DNA of 64,000 nt, from NCBI GenBank assembly GCA_017450925.1, contig JAFSSS010000019.1, positions 1-64,000 on the forward strand, written 5' to 3'. Under the pieces are notes generated by a model that was not told the DNA's origin, searched no databases, and saw only the letters and a list, made by a program, of their open reading frames with translations. The position numbers were made by a program, and so were the translations under genes. Positions 1 to 7,934 of the stretch are shown here, in pieces (position 1 is the stretch's first letter; each line of letters opens with the position of its first letter). This DNA is from Ruminococcus sp. GTDB taxonomy: Bacteria > Bacillota > Clostridia > Oscillospirales > Ruminococcaceae.

Positions 1-2
1 GC

Positions 3-119
3 GCCGTCCAGCTTTTCGTCAGATTGCCTAAATTCGACGCAGGCTTGCTGACGCAAGTCAAGGAGAATTTGGGTAATATGACGGAAAGCTGGCAAGCAGA
101 TGATGTGCAGAGGCGTTAG
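3..119 (+). CDS. Possible 3' end of an unrecognised gene
   Basis: A reading frame is open from the window edge for 38 codons and ends in TAG at 117-119, ending ...QADDVQRR. It would converge on the DUF2130 gene and overlap its stop by a few bases. I recognise no family. The stretch is short enough to be open by chance, so this is only a candidate partial gene; the sequence left of the window would settle it. Confidence 0.2.
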   Translation, partial: AVQLFVRLPKFDAGLLTQVKENLGNMTESWQADDVQRR

Positions 120-1534
120 CCGCGGGTCGTGCGGTGTTGCCCTATCTCTATCAGCTTTTCATATACCGTGTCCGCGCCCTTGGTAAGCCGCTTTACTGTC
201 AGATCATTCGTAAGCTTGTTGTTGGCCGCGTTGAGATGCTTGTCAGAGGTCTGCAGAGCCTCTTTTATTTTTGTCAGCTGGGCAATGGCCTTGTCTATTC
301 CCTCGATAGCTTCCTGATGCTTTTTGACCGCATTGCTGTAGGTCTTCATGAAGCTGTCCTTGAACAGCTCGATATTGCTCTCGAAGGTGGTAAGATCGGC
401 CTGCTGGTTCTGAACGATCAGAAGCTGCCTTTTGTATTCCAGCGATTTCATCGCAGCATTTTTCAGCATTGAGATGATAGGGATAAAAAACTGCGGCCTT
501 ATAACATACATCTTCGGATATCTGTAGGAAACATCCACTATGCCGTCATTATACAGCTCGTTGTCCGACTCGAGCATGGAAACAAGCACTGCATATTCGC
601 ACTTCTTCTCTTTCCTGTCCTTGTCAAGCTCCTTGAAGAAGTCCTCGTTTTTGTGCTTGGAGGCGGTGTTGTCGTTCTCGTTCTTCATCTCAAACATTAT
701 GGAGATAAATTCCGTTCCGTCGTCCGAATAATCCCGGTAGATGAAATCTCCCTTGCTGCCCGAGGAAGCATCGTTGTCCTTTTCAAAATAGGCATTGGGG
801 AAGCTTGACATCCTGCACTGATTGAACTTGATGCTGCAGTGCTGCTCAAGGGTCTCGCCCACCATTTTTGTCGAAAGGCGCTGCTTGAAATCCTTGTACC
901 TTTCTATCTGCTCCTCCTTCATTTTCAGCTGTTCTTCGTAGCTGTTCCTAAGGAGCTGCTCGCTGACCTTGCGCTCGTTCTCCTTCATCTCTATGGTGGA
1001 GTTAAGGGTGATTATCTGGGCGTTTTTGCTTGCTATCTCGCCGTCCTTTTTCTGCTCGAGCTGTGAGATCGCCAGCTGCTTTTCGGTCTCCTTGCTGCTG
1101 ATCTGTGACTTTAATTCCACGATCTCCCTGTCCCTTTTGCTAAGCTCCTCCTCCCGGCTCTTCACGGCGTTGCTGACGGCGATCTCCTTTTCGGTCTCGG
1201 CTGTTTTTATCTGTGTTTTCAGCTCTGATATCTCCGTCTCCTTTGCAGTTACCGCCTTTGATACGGCAAGCTGCATTTCCGTTTCCGCTTTTGCTATCTG
1301 CGACCGCAGGCTTTCGATCAGCTTGTCCTTTTCGGCAATATCCGCCTGATGCTTCATTTGGATATCCCGCTTGTCAAGGTCATAGTTAGCCCTTTGCTTG
1401 TCGGACTCGGCTTGAAGCTTTTCATGTATCTCCTTGTCAAATTCCGCCGTTCTGACCTGTGCGATCAGCTTGGCATAGTCGTTTTCATCAATTGGAATGG
1501 CCTTCTTGCAGTGGGGACAGATGATCTCGCTCAT
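116..1534 (-). CDS. DUF2130 domain coiled-coil protein
   Basis: A 472-residue soluble protein. It opens with a short CPHC zinc-ribbon-like motif (residues 5-8, with no clear second Cys pair). A long Lys/Glu-rich coiled coil with near-repeats of ETEKEIAVSNAV type fills roughly residues 30-220. A globular C-terminal half carries the DUF2130 signature (GDFIYRDY, FEMKNENDN, KCEYAVLVSMLE, YVIRPQFFIP). That half resembles a restriction-endonuclease-like fold, but I claim no catalytic activity. The ATG at 1534 is preferred over the GTG at 1543 because AGGAG lies about 9 nt before it. The family is widespread and its function is unknown. The assignment to DUF2130 is firm. Confidence 0.85.
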   Translation of the reverse strand: MSEIICPHCKKAIPIDENDYAKLIAQVRTAEFDKEIHEKLQAESDKQRANYDLDKRDIQMKHQADIAEKDKLIESLRSQIAKAETEMQLAVSKAVTAKETEISELKTQIKTAETEKEIAVSNAVKSREEELSKRDREIVELKSQISSKETEKQLAISQLEQKKDGEIASKNAQIITLNSTIEMKENERKVSEQLLRNSYEEQLKMKEEQIERYKDFKQRLSTKMVGETLEQHCSIKFNQCRMSSFPNAYFEKDNDASSGSKGDFIYRDYSDDGTEFISIMFEMKNENDNTASKHKNEDFFKELDKDRKEKKCEYAVLVSMLESDNELYNDGIVDVSYRYPKMYVIRPQFFIPIISMLKNAAMKSLEYKRQLLIVQNQQADLTTFESNIELFKDSFMKTYSNAVKKHQEAIEGIDKAIAQLTKIKEALQTSDKHLNAANNKLTNDLTVKRLTKGADTVYEKLIEIGQHRTTRG

Positions 1535-1583
1535 AAAAAACACTCCTTATTATCAATATATTTTTCATACTCTGTTACTAAAC

Positions 1584-1612
1584 ATTATACATTAACAACT
1601 CATTTTTGTCAA
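1584..1612 (-). promoter_or_regulatory. Sigma-A promoter of the DUF2130 gene
   Basis: Read on the minus strand, TTGACA (1607-1612) and TATAAT (1584-1589) are separated by exactly 17 bp. Both boxes match consensus fully, about 50 bp before the chosen ATG. Confidence 0.8.
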
Positions 1613-1653
1613 CTCACCGCCTGCGGTCACTTTACACCGACCTGTGCTGTGAC

Positions 1654-1692
1654 AGCAAAAAAGCAGCCTGTACAGACCGTACAGACTGCTTT
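1654..1692 (-). terminator. Intrinsic terminator after the first surface protein
   Basis: On the minus strand AAAGCAG...CTGCTTT arms, with inner CTGTAC/GTACAG pairing, are followed by a T-run. The hairpin sits about 25 bp past the stop codon of the gene at 1719-2627. Confidence 0.75.
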
Positions 1693-1718
1693 CATTGTTC
1701 TAAAGCTTGAAGGAGGAA

Positions 1719-2627
1719 TTAGCCTCTCTTCTTGGTGATGACCAGAGCAGCACCTGCAACTGCAATACCTGCAAGGGCAATGCCTGCAGCAGCACCGGCC
1801 TTTGCGTTATCGCTGCTGTTAGCAGGATTAGTGGTGTTGTTGGTGGTATTGTTAGTTGTGTTGTTTGTGGTGTTGCCGGTAGTATTGTTGGTGGTGTTGC
1901 CTGTTGTGTTGGTATCCTCGGCCTTGGACTCTTCCTCAGCCTTGCTCTCCTCAGTCTGAGACTCCTCTGCCTTGGACTCCTCCTCTGCCTTGCTCTCTTC
2001 GCCGGAAGCATCCTTAGCCTTGAAGCCGAATACTTCAGCGTTAGCAGCATCGTCACCGGTAAGAACGTGAACGAAGCCCTGGCAGTAAGGATTGTAAAGA
2101 CCGGTAGCATCGGCTGCGGGCTGGTGATCCGGATGGAACAGGCTGGGATCCCAGTCTACATAATAGATCTCAGCTTCAAGCTCGGTAATGTCATCGGTTA
2201 CCTCATAGCAAGCTGTAGGATTGGAATACTTGTTGGTCTCGTCAGTAGCATCCCACTTGATCTCAGCAACCTGATCGCCGATAGTAACAGTGTACTGAAC
2301 GCCGGAATACCACTCCCAGCCGCCGGCGATGAACTGTACCTTATCGCCCTTCTCAACAGGGATCTTAATGGTAGCAGCGCCCTCGTCTGCATCAAGAGTA
2401 CCTACCCAGAACTTCTCATAACCGTCTGCACCGAAGCCGGGGAACTGATGAGAAACCAGTACGTCCTCTTCTTCGTTGTTTGTGTCGTCGTTATCGAGGT
2501 CCATTCCCCAGGTAACGCTCTCGCCGCCCCAAACGTAATACTTGATATCAGCTGAAGCGGTCACAGCCATTGCAGAAGCTGCAAGAGCTGCTGCTGCCAT
2601 ACCGGCAGCAAGTCTTCTCATCTTCAT
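1719..2627 (-). CDS. Surface protein with Ser/Glu/Asn/Thr-rich stalk and C-terminal anchor
   Basis: 302 residues. A signal peptide ends near ...VTASA-D. A unique ectodomain of about 175 residues follows (roughly 27-205, rich in W, Y and D, with no Cys pairs and no family I recognise). Then come a low-complexity EESKAEEESKAEE stretch, a TNNTTGN repeat stretch, and a hydrophobic segment ending in KKRG. The tail starts with NPANSSDNAKAG where an LPxTG/NPxTG sorting motif would be expected, but the TG is missing, so it may be a plain membrane anchor. Its stalk and tail are nearly identical to those of the upstream neighbour (2727-3578), whereas the ectodomains differ. The AAAGGATG box upstream supports the start. 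Function unknown. Confidence 0.85.
   Translation of the reverse strand: MKMRRLAAGMAAAALAASAMAVTASADIKYYVWGGESVTWGMDLDNDDTNNEEEDVLVSHQFPGFGADGYEKFWVGTLDADEGAATIKIPVEKGDKVQFIAGGWEWYSGVQYTVTIGDQVAEIKWDATDETNKYSNPTACYEVTDDITELEAEIYYVDWDPSLFHPDHQPAADATGLYNPYCQGFVHVLTGDDAANAEVFGFKAKDASGEESKAEEESKAEESQTEESKAEEESKAEDTNTTGNTTNNTTGNTTNNTTNNTTNNTTNPANSSDNAKAGAAAGIALAGIAVAGAALVITKKRG
1727..1850 (-). repeat. Duplicated 3' gene segment, copy A
   Basis: The sequence coding for the anchor and the start of the Asn/Thr stalk is nearly base-for-base identical to 2737-2860, a shift of 1010 bp. It contains only scattered substitutions, much less divergence than the ectodomain halves show. Confidence 0.85.
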
Positions 2628-2726
2628 AGTGAAAACATCCTTTCCAAAGCCGTTTAAGCTTTACCCTTGCGGGCATACGGCCTGTCTTCTTATAATAGTT
2701 ATCTCCCGAAGGAAACAAGAATTATC

Positions 2727-3578
2727 TTAGCTCTTCTTCTTGGTGATCACCAGAGCAGCACCTGCAACTGCAATACCTGCAAGAGCGATACCTGCGGCAG
2801 CACCGGCCTTTGCGTTATCGCTGCTGTTAGCAGGATTAGTGGTGTTGTTGGCGGTATTGTTTGTGGTATTGTTTGCGGTGTTGTTGCCGGTGGTGTTATT
2901 TGTGGTATTGTTGGCAGTGGTGTCAGCCTTGGACTCTTCCTCAGCCTTGCTCTCTTCAGCCTTGGACTCCTCCTCAGCCTTGCTCTCCTCAGCAGTGGAC
3001 TCTGTGGTGTCGCCGCCCTCAGACTCGAATGTGCAGTCGATGCTTACGATCGAAAGCAGGTCAGAAGGATCGCCGCCCTCGTTAGCTTCAAGCCAAGCAT
3101 CCCACTCAGCTACGGGGATATCGGTGTAAACAGCCATGAAGTTGTTCTCGCCGTAGATCCAGGAGGTACCCTCGGTAGTTACGGTAACAACATACTCGCC
3201 GTCGCCGGAAACTGCGGTCTCGGGGCAAACGAGGTTGCTGTTGGCTTCGTTGCCTTCGCCCCAGTAAGCCTTGCCGTTGTCAACGTTCTCTGCGCCCATA
3301 ACATAGAGCTTGGTTAAAGAGGGGAATCTGTCAGCGCCGGTGACCTTTACCTTGATCTTGAACTCGGTAGCGTAATCAAATACCTCCATGCTCTCAACAG
3401 CGTGGTCGATCTCTTCCTGTGACCAGGGGTTGTAGATATTGATCCTGACATCGTTAGCATCTCTTCTTGCGGTAGCGGTACCGGTAAGAGCCACTTCCTC
3501 AGCAGAAGCTGCAACGGACATCATGGACAGAGCCAGAGCGGATGCTGCCATACCGGCAAAAAACTTTCTCATCTTCAT
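2727..3578 (-). CDS. Surface protein, tandem paralogue with a different ectodomain
   Basis: 283 residues with the same plan as its downstream neighbour. A signal peptide starts MKMRKFFAGMAASALALSM. An ectodomain of about 170 residues follows (ALTGTATARRDANDV... to ...IDCTFESEGGDT). Then come EESKAEEESKAEE repeats, an NTTNNT-type stretch, and the anchor NPANSSDNAKAG plus a hydrophobic helix ending in KKKS. The ectodomain does not visibly align with that of the neighbour, although both could be small beta-rich binding modules. AAAGGAG lies before the ATG. It is probably the first gene of a two-gene unit, since only 99 bp separate it from the next gene and no clear terminator lies between. Function unknown; surface display is inferred from the architecture. 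Confidence 0.85.
   Translation of the reverse strand: MKMRKFFAGMAASALALSMMSVAASAEEVALTGTATARRDANDVRINIYNPWSQEEIDHAVESMEVFDYATEFKIKVKVTGADRFPSLTKLYVMGAENVDNGKAYWGEGNEANSNLVCPETAVSGDGEYVVTVTTEGTSWIYGENNFMAVYTDIPVAEWDAWLEANEGGDPSDLLSIVSIDCTFESEGGDTTESTAEESKAEEESKAEESKAEEESKADTTANNTTNNTTGNNTANNTTNNTANNTTNPANSSDNAKAGAAAGIALAGIAVAGAALVITKKKS
2737..2860 (-). repeat. Duplicated 3' gene segment, copy B
   Basis: Partner of 1727-1850. It codes for the membrane anchor and the start of the Asn/Thr stalk of the second surface protein. Confidence 0.85.
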
Positions 3579-3625
3579 AAAAGCATTCTCCTTTTTTTAC
3601 TGTTTTAAACAGATACAGATTTGTA

Positions 3626-3653
3626 ATTATATTGTAACTCATTTGGCTGTCAA
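3626..3653 (-). promoter_or_regulatory. Sigma-A promoter of the surface protein pair
   Basis: Minus strand TTGACA (3648-3653) and TATAAT (3626-3631) with a 16-bp spacer, about 48 bp before the ATG at 3578. Confidence 0.7.
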
Positions 3654-3779
3654 TTTCAATCGCTTTAATAGCCAAAATTGAGAACGATTACTTATTTATT
3701 ATGCACAAATCTATCAAACTTCCGTCAGCTTTTCGGGACTGTCTCCGTTTATTTTTGAGAAAATATAAACATTTGAAAC

Positions 3780-4541
3780 TTAGTCCTCCAGCTTTTTGCT
3801 CTGCATTTTTCCGGCAATAGCGGTAACTGCCTTGGCAGGAGCAAGCTTTGCGCCGAGGGCTGCTATCTTCATGCCGGCATCCGGGACGATGACGGTCTTT
3901 CTGCCGAAAAGGCCCTTGAGGGCGTACTCGGCGCAGTAATCGGCAGAGATGCCCCTGATCGCAAAATGACAGTCGGCCACCTCGTTGAACTCGGTCTCCA
4001 CCGGCCCCGGGCAGAGAACGGATATGCCCACCCTGCTGCCCCTTGCGTGCAGCTCCTCCGCGATGCCGCGGGTAAGGCTGACGACATATGCCTTCGAGGC
4101 ATAATACGCCGCCATGAGCGGCCCTCCGGGCATAAGCCCCGCCGACGAGCCCACGTTGAGGATATAGCCCCTGTCCCTTGCGATAAAGTCCCGCAGGAAC
4201 AGCTTTGTAAGGATATGAACGGCGGTGCAGTTAACATCTATCAGCGAAAGCTCCCGGTCAAGGTCGGTGCTGTCGAAGTCGCCGATGATGCCGAAGCCCG
4301 CGTTGTTCACCAGCACGGAGACGTTCATCTCTTTCGTTTCTTCGTATAGCCGCAGACACTCCTCCCGCTTGGAAAGGTCGGCAGCTATCACCGCTGCCGG
4401 GTTTTTCAGCTCTGCCGCCAGCGCCTCAAGGCGGTCAGTCCGCCGGGCGGTGAGTATCACTCTGAAGCCAAGGCTGTCAAGCCTTTTGGCCAGCTCTGCT
4501 CCGATGCCGGAGCTTGCTCCCGTAACAAGTGCTGTACGCAT
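3780..4541 (-). CDS. SDR-family NAD(P)-dependent oxidoreductase
   Basis: 253 residues, the usual length for a classical short-chain dehydrogenase. It shows the N-terminal cofactor motif TGASSGIG (residues 7-14), an NNAG motif, a catalytic Ser in NVGSSAG, and YASK carrying the catalytic Tyr and Lys. The basic residues after the second beta strand (ARRTDR) hint at NADPH preference. The substrate cannot be inferred. It resembles the DltE/YdfG-like group of general SDRs. It is the last gene of a minus-strand operon with the membrane genes at 4559-6827, 17 bp from its neighbour, with a strong GGAGG site. Confidence 0.9.
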   Translation of the reverse strand: MRTALVTGASSGIGAELAKRLDSLGFRVILTARRTDRLEALAAELKNPAAVIAADLSKREECLRLYEETKEMNVSVLVNNAGFGIIGDFDSTDLDRELSLIDVNCTAVHILTKLFLRDFIARDRGYILNVGSSAGLMPGGPLMAAYYASKAYVVSLTRGIAEELHARGSRVGISVLCPGPVETEFNEVADCHFAIRGISADYCAEYALKGLFGRKTVIVPDAGMKIAALGAKLAPAKAVTAIAGKMQSKKLED

Positions 4542-4558
4542 TTTTACTACCTCCTGTC

Positions 4559-5059
4559 TTATCTCTTTGCCAGCTTGACTATCGCGGATATGCCCGTAAA
4601 GAGCATCACGGACAGTGCGATGACAAGGCAGGCAAAGCTTGGTGCTTGATTTTTGATAAAGGACGAATAGCTGCCGCTGCCGATTATCTTCTCGACCGTA
4701 TCCTGCTTGTCCAGTCCTGCGAAGAACAGTGCCAGCATGAACCTTATGCTAAGCAGAGCCGCAAAAATGCTGACGCCGGAGAAAAAGCCCCGCATAGCAT
4801 CGCCCATTTGCTTTGATTTTTTATAGGCGATCAGCGATGCGATCATCGCCGCTGTGCTTACTGCCACGAACACCACATAGCCCGCAGCCGCCAGTATCGC
4901 CTTGACCGACTGTGCCTGCTCCGAGGCGGAGTCGATATCGGGTATCATGATAATGAACAGCACCGCGAACACAAGTCCCGCGCACATTGCGGCCACCGTC
5001 AGCAGCGCTGCCGGCTTTTCTCCCTTTTTCAGTTCACGCTTTTTTATCTGCTTAGGCAT
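4559..5059 (-). CDS. Small four-helix membrane protein
   Basis: 166 residues with a lysine-rich N-terminus (KKRELKKGEK) and four predicted membrane helices (about 18-40, 52-75, 92-112 and 137-160). I recognise no family. Its ATG lies inside the end of the CNNM/CBS gene (8-bp overlap), so the two are probably translationally coupled. It may be an accessory of that transporter-like protein, but this rests on context only. Confidence 0.75.
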   Translation of the reverse strand: MPKQIKKRELKKGEKPAALLTVAAMCAGLVFAVLFIIMIPDIDSASEQAQSVKAILAAAGYVVFVAVSTAAMIASLIAYKKSKQMGDAMRGFFSGVSIFAALLSIRFMLALFFAGLDKQDTVEKIIGSGSYSSFIKNQAPSFACLVIALSVMLFTGISAIVKLAKR

Positions 5060-6302
5060 TCTCTTCTTCCTCCTGCTTTCTGACTTTTATTATCAGCGAG
5101 CCTATCTTCTGCTCGTCCTCCATTTGCACCGTCATATCGAACATCCCGCTGCGGACGAACTCGTTCTGCTCGGGGATACGTCCCAAAAGCTCCATTACAT
5201 ATCCGCCGACCGAGGTCATTTCGGTCTCTATCGCGTCCTCGGGCAGGCCGGCGCGGTCGAGGAAATCTCCCACCGAAAGGCTGGCCGAGACCCTGTAGCG
5301 GTTCTCGCCGAGCCGTATGAACGAGGTATCCTCGTCATCGGACTCGTCATATATCTCTCCCACCAGCTCCTCGATTATATCCTCAAGGGTGCAGATGCCC
5401 TCTGTGCCGCCGTATTCATCCACCACCACGCCCATGTGCATCTTGGCCTTCTGCAGCTGGCGCAGCGCCTCGGATATCTTCATTCCCTCCGGGAAAAGCA
5501 CGGGCTGCTTCATGATGCTGCCGATATCCCTGCCGCCGGAGAGATAAAGCTCGAAGAAATCCGACTGATGAATGACTCCCACGATGCTGTCAAGGGTGCC
5601 TTCATATACCGGCAGCCGCGAGAATTTCGTCTGGACGAAGATATCCTTTATGCTTTCGGGACTGCTGCCCCGCTCGATGCCGATGATCTTTATCCTCGGC
5701 ACAAGCACCTTCGAGATCGTTATCTCGTCAAATTCAAGGGCAGACCTTACAAGGTCAGACTCCTGCTCCTCCAGCACGCCCTCGTCCTCGATCTCCTCGA
5801 TGATGTATTTCAACTCCTCCTCGGTGACGGAGGGCTGCTCCTCCCGGCGGCCGACAAGCCTGACCACCAGCTTTTTTATGCCGGAGAAAAGCCAGATAAG
5901 CGGTGTGATGACGAAAATGAACGCCGAAAGCAGCGGTGCCATGAACACCGAGAACCGCTCTGAGTTCTCCTTGGCAAGGCTCTTTGGCAGTATCTCGCCG
6001 AATATGAGCACCAGCACCGTCATCACCAGTGTGGCTATGCCGACGCTGCCGCCGCCGAAGCGCTCGGTAAAGAACACCGTCGCCAGTGACGACGAGGCGA
6101 TGTTCACCACATTGTTCGCTATAAGTATCGCCGTAAGGGGCTTGTCGAAATCCTCGGCCATAGCCAGCGCCTTGGCAGCCCTTTTGCTGCCGGAGGCGGC
6201 CATGTTCTTGAGCCTTATCCTGTTGGCGGAGGAGAAGGCCGTCTCGGTGGCCGAGCAGACTGCCGAGATCATCAGCAGCACCACGATTATCAACGGTATC
6301 AA
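5052..6302 (-). CDS. CNNM/CBS-domain transporter-like protein (HlyC/CorC family)
   Basis: 416 residues. An N-terminal CNNM (DUF21) membrane domain (about 1-190) has the conserved SATETAFSSANRIRLK segment and the FGEILPKSLAKE motif. A CBS pair follows (about 205-330: VLVPRIKIIGIE..., VVDEYGGTEGICTLEDIIEELVGEI). A CorC_HlyC domain ends the protein. Relatives act in Mg2+/Co2+ export or homeostasis; the family name hemolysin is historical. The best-supported start is TTG at 6302 with GGAGG about 11 nt upstream, because the nearby ATG at 6310 is out of frame. It follows gtrA by 18 bp and overlaps the next gene. Confidence 0.9.
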   Translation of the reverse strand: MIPLIIVVLLMISAVCSATETAFSSANRIRLKNMAASGSKRAAKALAMAEDFDKPLTAILIANNVVNIASSSLATVFFTERFGGGSVGIATLVMTVLVLIFGEILPKSLAKENSERFSVFMAPLLSAFIFVITPLIWLFSGIKKLVVRLVGRREEQPSVTEEELKYIIEEIEDEGVLEEQESDLVRSALEFDEITISKVLVPRIKIIGIERGSSPESIKDIFVQTKFSRLPVYEGTLDSIVGVIHQSDFFELYLSGGRDIGSIMKQPVLFPEGMKISEALRQLQKAKMHMGVVVDEYGGTEGICTLEDIIEELVGEIYDESDDEDTSFIRLGENRYRVSASLSVGDFLDRAGLPEDAIETEMTSVGGYVMELLGRIPEQNEFVRSGMFDMTVQMEDEQKIGSLIIKVRKQEEEENA

Positions 6303-6320
6303 GCAGTCATTTCCCTCCGA

Positions 6321-6827
6321 TCACTTTTTCCTGCGGAACACAAGCAGCTTGCTGATAACATAGTTGAGTATCAGCACCACCACATTTGCGACTATCTTTG
6401 TCGGCCAGTAGCTGAACTCCCAAAGAGTGCAGCCCACCCACATCATCAGCATCTCGGCGAAATAGGTAAACAGCCTTCCGCCGTAGAAGGATGCCATTTC
6501 GATCAGTATGCCCTTTGTGCCCCTTGTCTCGGAATTGAACACCCATATCCGGTTGGTGATGTAGGCAAAGGTAACGGCGCAGATCCATGAAATGGTGGTG
6601 GATATAAGCGTTACCGCGCTGACGGACGCTCCGGCGCTTTCAAGCAGATGCTTTGAGATGCCCGCTGTTACAAAGCTGACGGCAGTGGTCAGCACGCCGA
6701 AAAAGAGGTACATCAGCACCTCCTTGTTTTTCTTATAGAACGGCTCAAATATCCGCAGCCCCGGCAGGCGCATTATCCTGTCGAAGATATCCGGCTTCCG
6801 GGGCGGAAGGCTTTCGTTTTCGTCCAT
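6321..6827 (-). CDS. GtrA-like membrane protein
   Basis: 168 residues with four membrane helices and the GtrA pattern: YLFFGVLTTAVSF at the first helix, AVTFAYITNRIWVF between helices 2 and 3, and NYVISKLLVFRRKK at the end. Family members help move lipid-linked sugars across the membrane for cell-surface polysaccharides. The N-terminal 35 residues (PRKPDIFDRIMRL...) are cytosolic. GAGGAG lies before the ATG. It is the first gene of the minus-strand operon that runs to 3780. Confidence 0.88.
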   Translation of the reverse strand: MDENESLPPRKPDIFDRIMRLPGLRIFEPFYKKNKEVLMYLFFGVLTTAVSFVTAGISKHLLESAGASVSAVTLISTTISWICAVTFAYITNRIWVFNSETRGTKGILIEMASFYGGRLFTYFAEMLMMWVGCTLWEFSYWPTKIVANVVVLILNYVISKLLVFRRKK

Positions 6828-7009
6828 TTATATTCTCCTCTGTCAGATCATCATCTGTTGTCTGTTATATATCATACCACAAATGCAGACAGAATGCACG
6901 CGGCCGCCGCGGCGGCGCGCAATTCCCTCGCCGCCTGCCGTGATGCATACCGCAGCTTTGTTTGGCTCGGGGCGCACAGTCCACAATAATTTTACACCAA
7001 GCCCGTCCT

Positions 7010-7801
7010 TCAGAACAGCTCGTCCAGCAGCAGATAATACTGCAGCTTGTCCCGGTCGGGGGCGATGCCGAGGGAAGCGAGTATCCTGTCCGGGTCGGCG
7101 CCGGGATACACCCTGCCGCCGAAGGTGCCGTCCAAATTCTGCCGGAAGCTGCGCAGGCAGAGGGAAAGGTCGCGGTAACGGTCGGCGATGCCGCAGTCGC
7201 CCAAGTCTATAAAGCCGGATATCCTCCAGTCCTCCGCGAACACATTCGGCAGGCAGAAATCTCCGTGGGACAGCACCGGCTCGTAAGCGGGACGGTTTTG
7301 CTCCAGCCAGTCAAGGAGAGCCGCCGGGCTGTCAAAGCCGCAGCCGCCGCTCAGCTGCGTCACAAGCCCGCTCTCCACCCGCTGACGGGCCTCGGCAAGC
7401 TCGGTGTCAAGGTCACGCACGCGGGGACAATCGGAGATATCCGTCTCCCACAGCATCATAAGCCCCTGCGCAAGCAGCTGTGCCAGTTCGCCGGGGCGTT
7501 CAAGATAGTATTCATCACAGCTCATTTTTCCCCGGACGCGGCTCATCAGCAGCCAGCTTTTCCCGCCGCTGACAGTGTGAGCGATGACCTGCGGCACCGG
7601 CAGTCTTCCCGACAGCCAGCGCATGATATTCACGGTCTCAACACCGCGGGGGATATTGTTTTCGGCCTTCAGCACCGTGTCCTCCGAGATCCATACCGCA
7701 TCCCCGGACATTCCGATGCTCTCTGCCCTGAAGAGCCTGCCGGCCGTATGCTCCCGCAGCTCCTTAGGCACCTCTGCCGTTATCTCTTTATATGCACACA
7801 T
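7010..7801 (-). CDS. APH(3')-like aminoglycoside phosphotransferase family protein
   Basis: 263 residues, the length of an APH(3') enzyme. Visible features are a candidate ATP-binding Lys (K45 in DTVLKAE), the catalytic HGDFCLPN (H179-N186), the metal site GFIDLGDCGIADRYRDL (D199), and a C-terminal YYLLLDELF that matches the end of known APH(3') kinases. The conserved SHGD...N and DLG residues are intact, so a kinase is expected; drug resistance is only inferred. The ATG at 7801 is chosen over 7819 because AGGAG lies 7 nt before it. It is divergent from the esterase gene. Confidence 0.85.
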   Translation of the reverse strand: MCAYKEITAEVPKELREHTAGRLFRAESIGMSGDAVWISEDTVLKAENNIPRGVETVNIMRWLSGRLPVPQVIAHTVSGGKSWLLMSRVRGKMSCDEYYLERPGELAQLLAQGLMMLWETDISDCPRVRDLDTELAEARQRVESGLVTQLSGGCGFDSPAALLDWLEQNRPAYEPVLSHGDFCLPNVFAEDWRISGFIDLGDCGIADRYRDLSLCLRSFRQNLDGTFGGRVYPGADPDRILASLGIAPDRDKLQYYLLLDELF

Positions 7802-7831
7802 TCTGTTTTCTCCTGTCATGCCGTTTTAGAA

Positions 7832-7860
7832 ATTATATCATTGCTGCGGTGTTTTGTCAA
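7832..7860 (-). promoter_or_regulatory. Sigma-A promoter of the APH-like gene
   Basis: Minus strand TTGACA (7855-7860) and TATAAT (7832-7837) with a 17-bp spacer. It lies back to back with the esterase promoter, only 9 bp between the two -35 boxes. Confidence 0.8.
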
Positions 7861-7869
7861 TCAAAACGG

Positions 7870-7898
7870 TTGCTTTTTCTGCGGGGATGTTATATAAT
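7870..7898 (+). promoter_or_regulatory. Sigma-A promoter of the esterase/DUF3237 pair
   Basis: TTGCTT (7870-7875), 17 bp, TATAAT (7893-7898). It places transcription start near 7905, so the in-frame ATG at 7854 cannot be the start and the GTG at 7935 must be. Confidence 0.75.
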
Positions 7899-7934
7899 AT
7901 TACGGGACAGCATATCGCAGAAGGAGGAAGAACA

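Noticed and set aside
1719..2627. Sortase (LPxTG-type) signal in the two tandem surface proteins
   Set aside because: The tail has NP but no TG; only the protein at 57577-59142 has a full NPGTG. They are called anchored rather than sortase substrates.
7854..7934. Upstream in-frame ATG of the esterase gene
   Set aside because: It lies upstream of the -35 and -10 boxes, so it cannot be in the mRNA made from that promoter.
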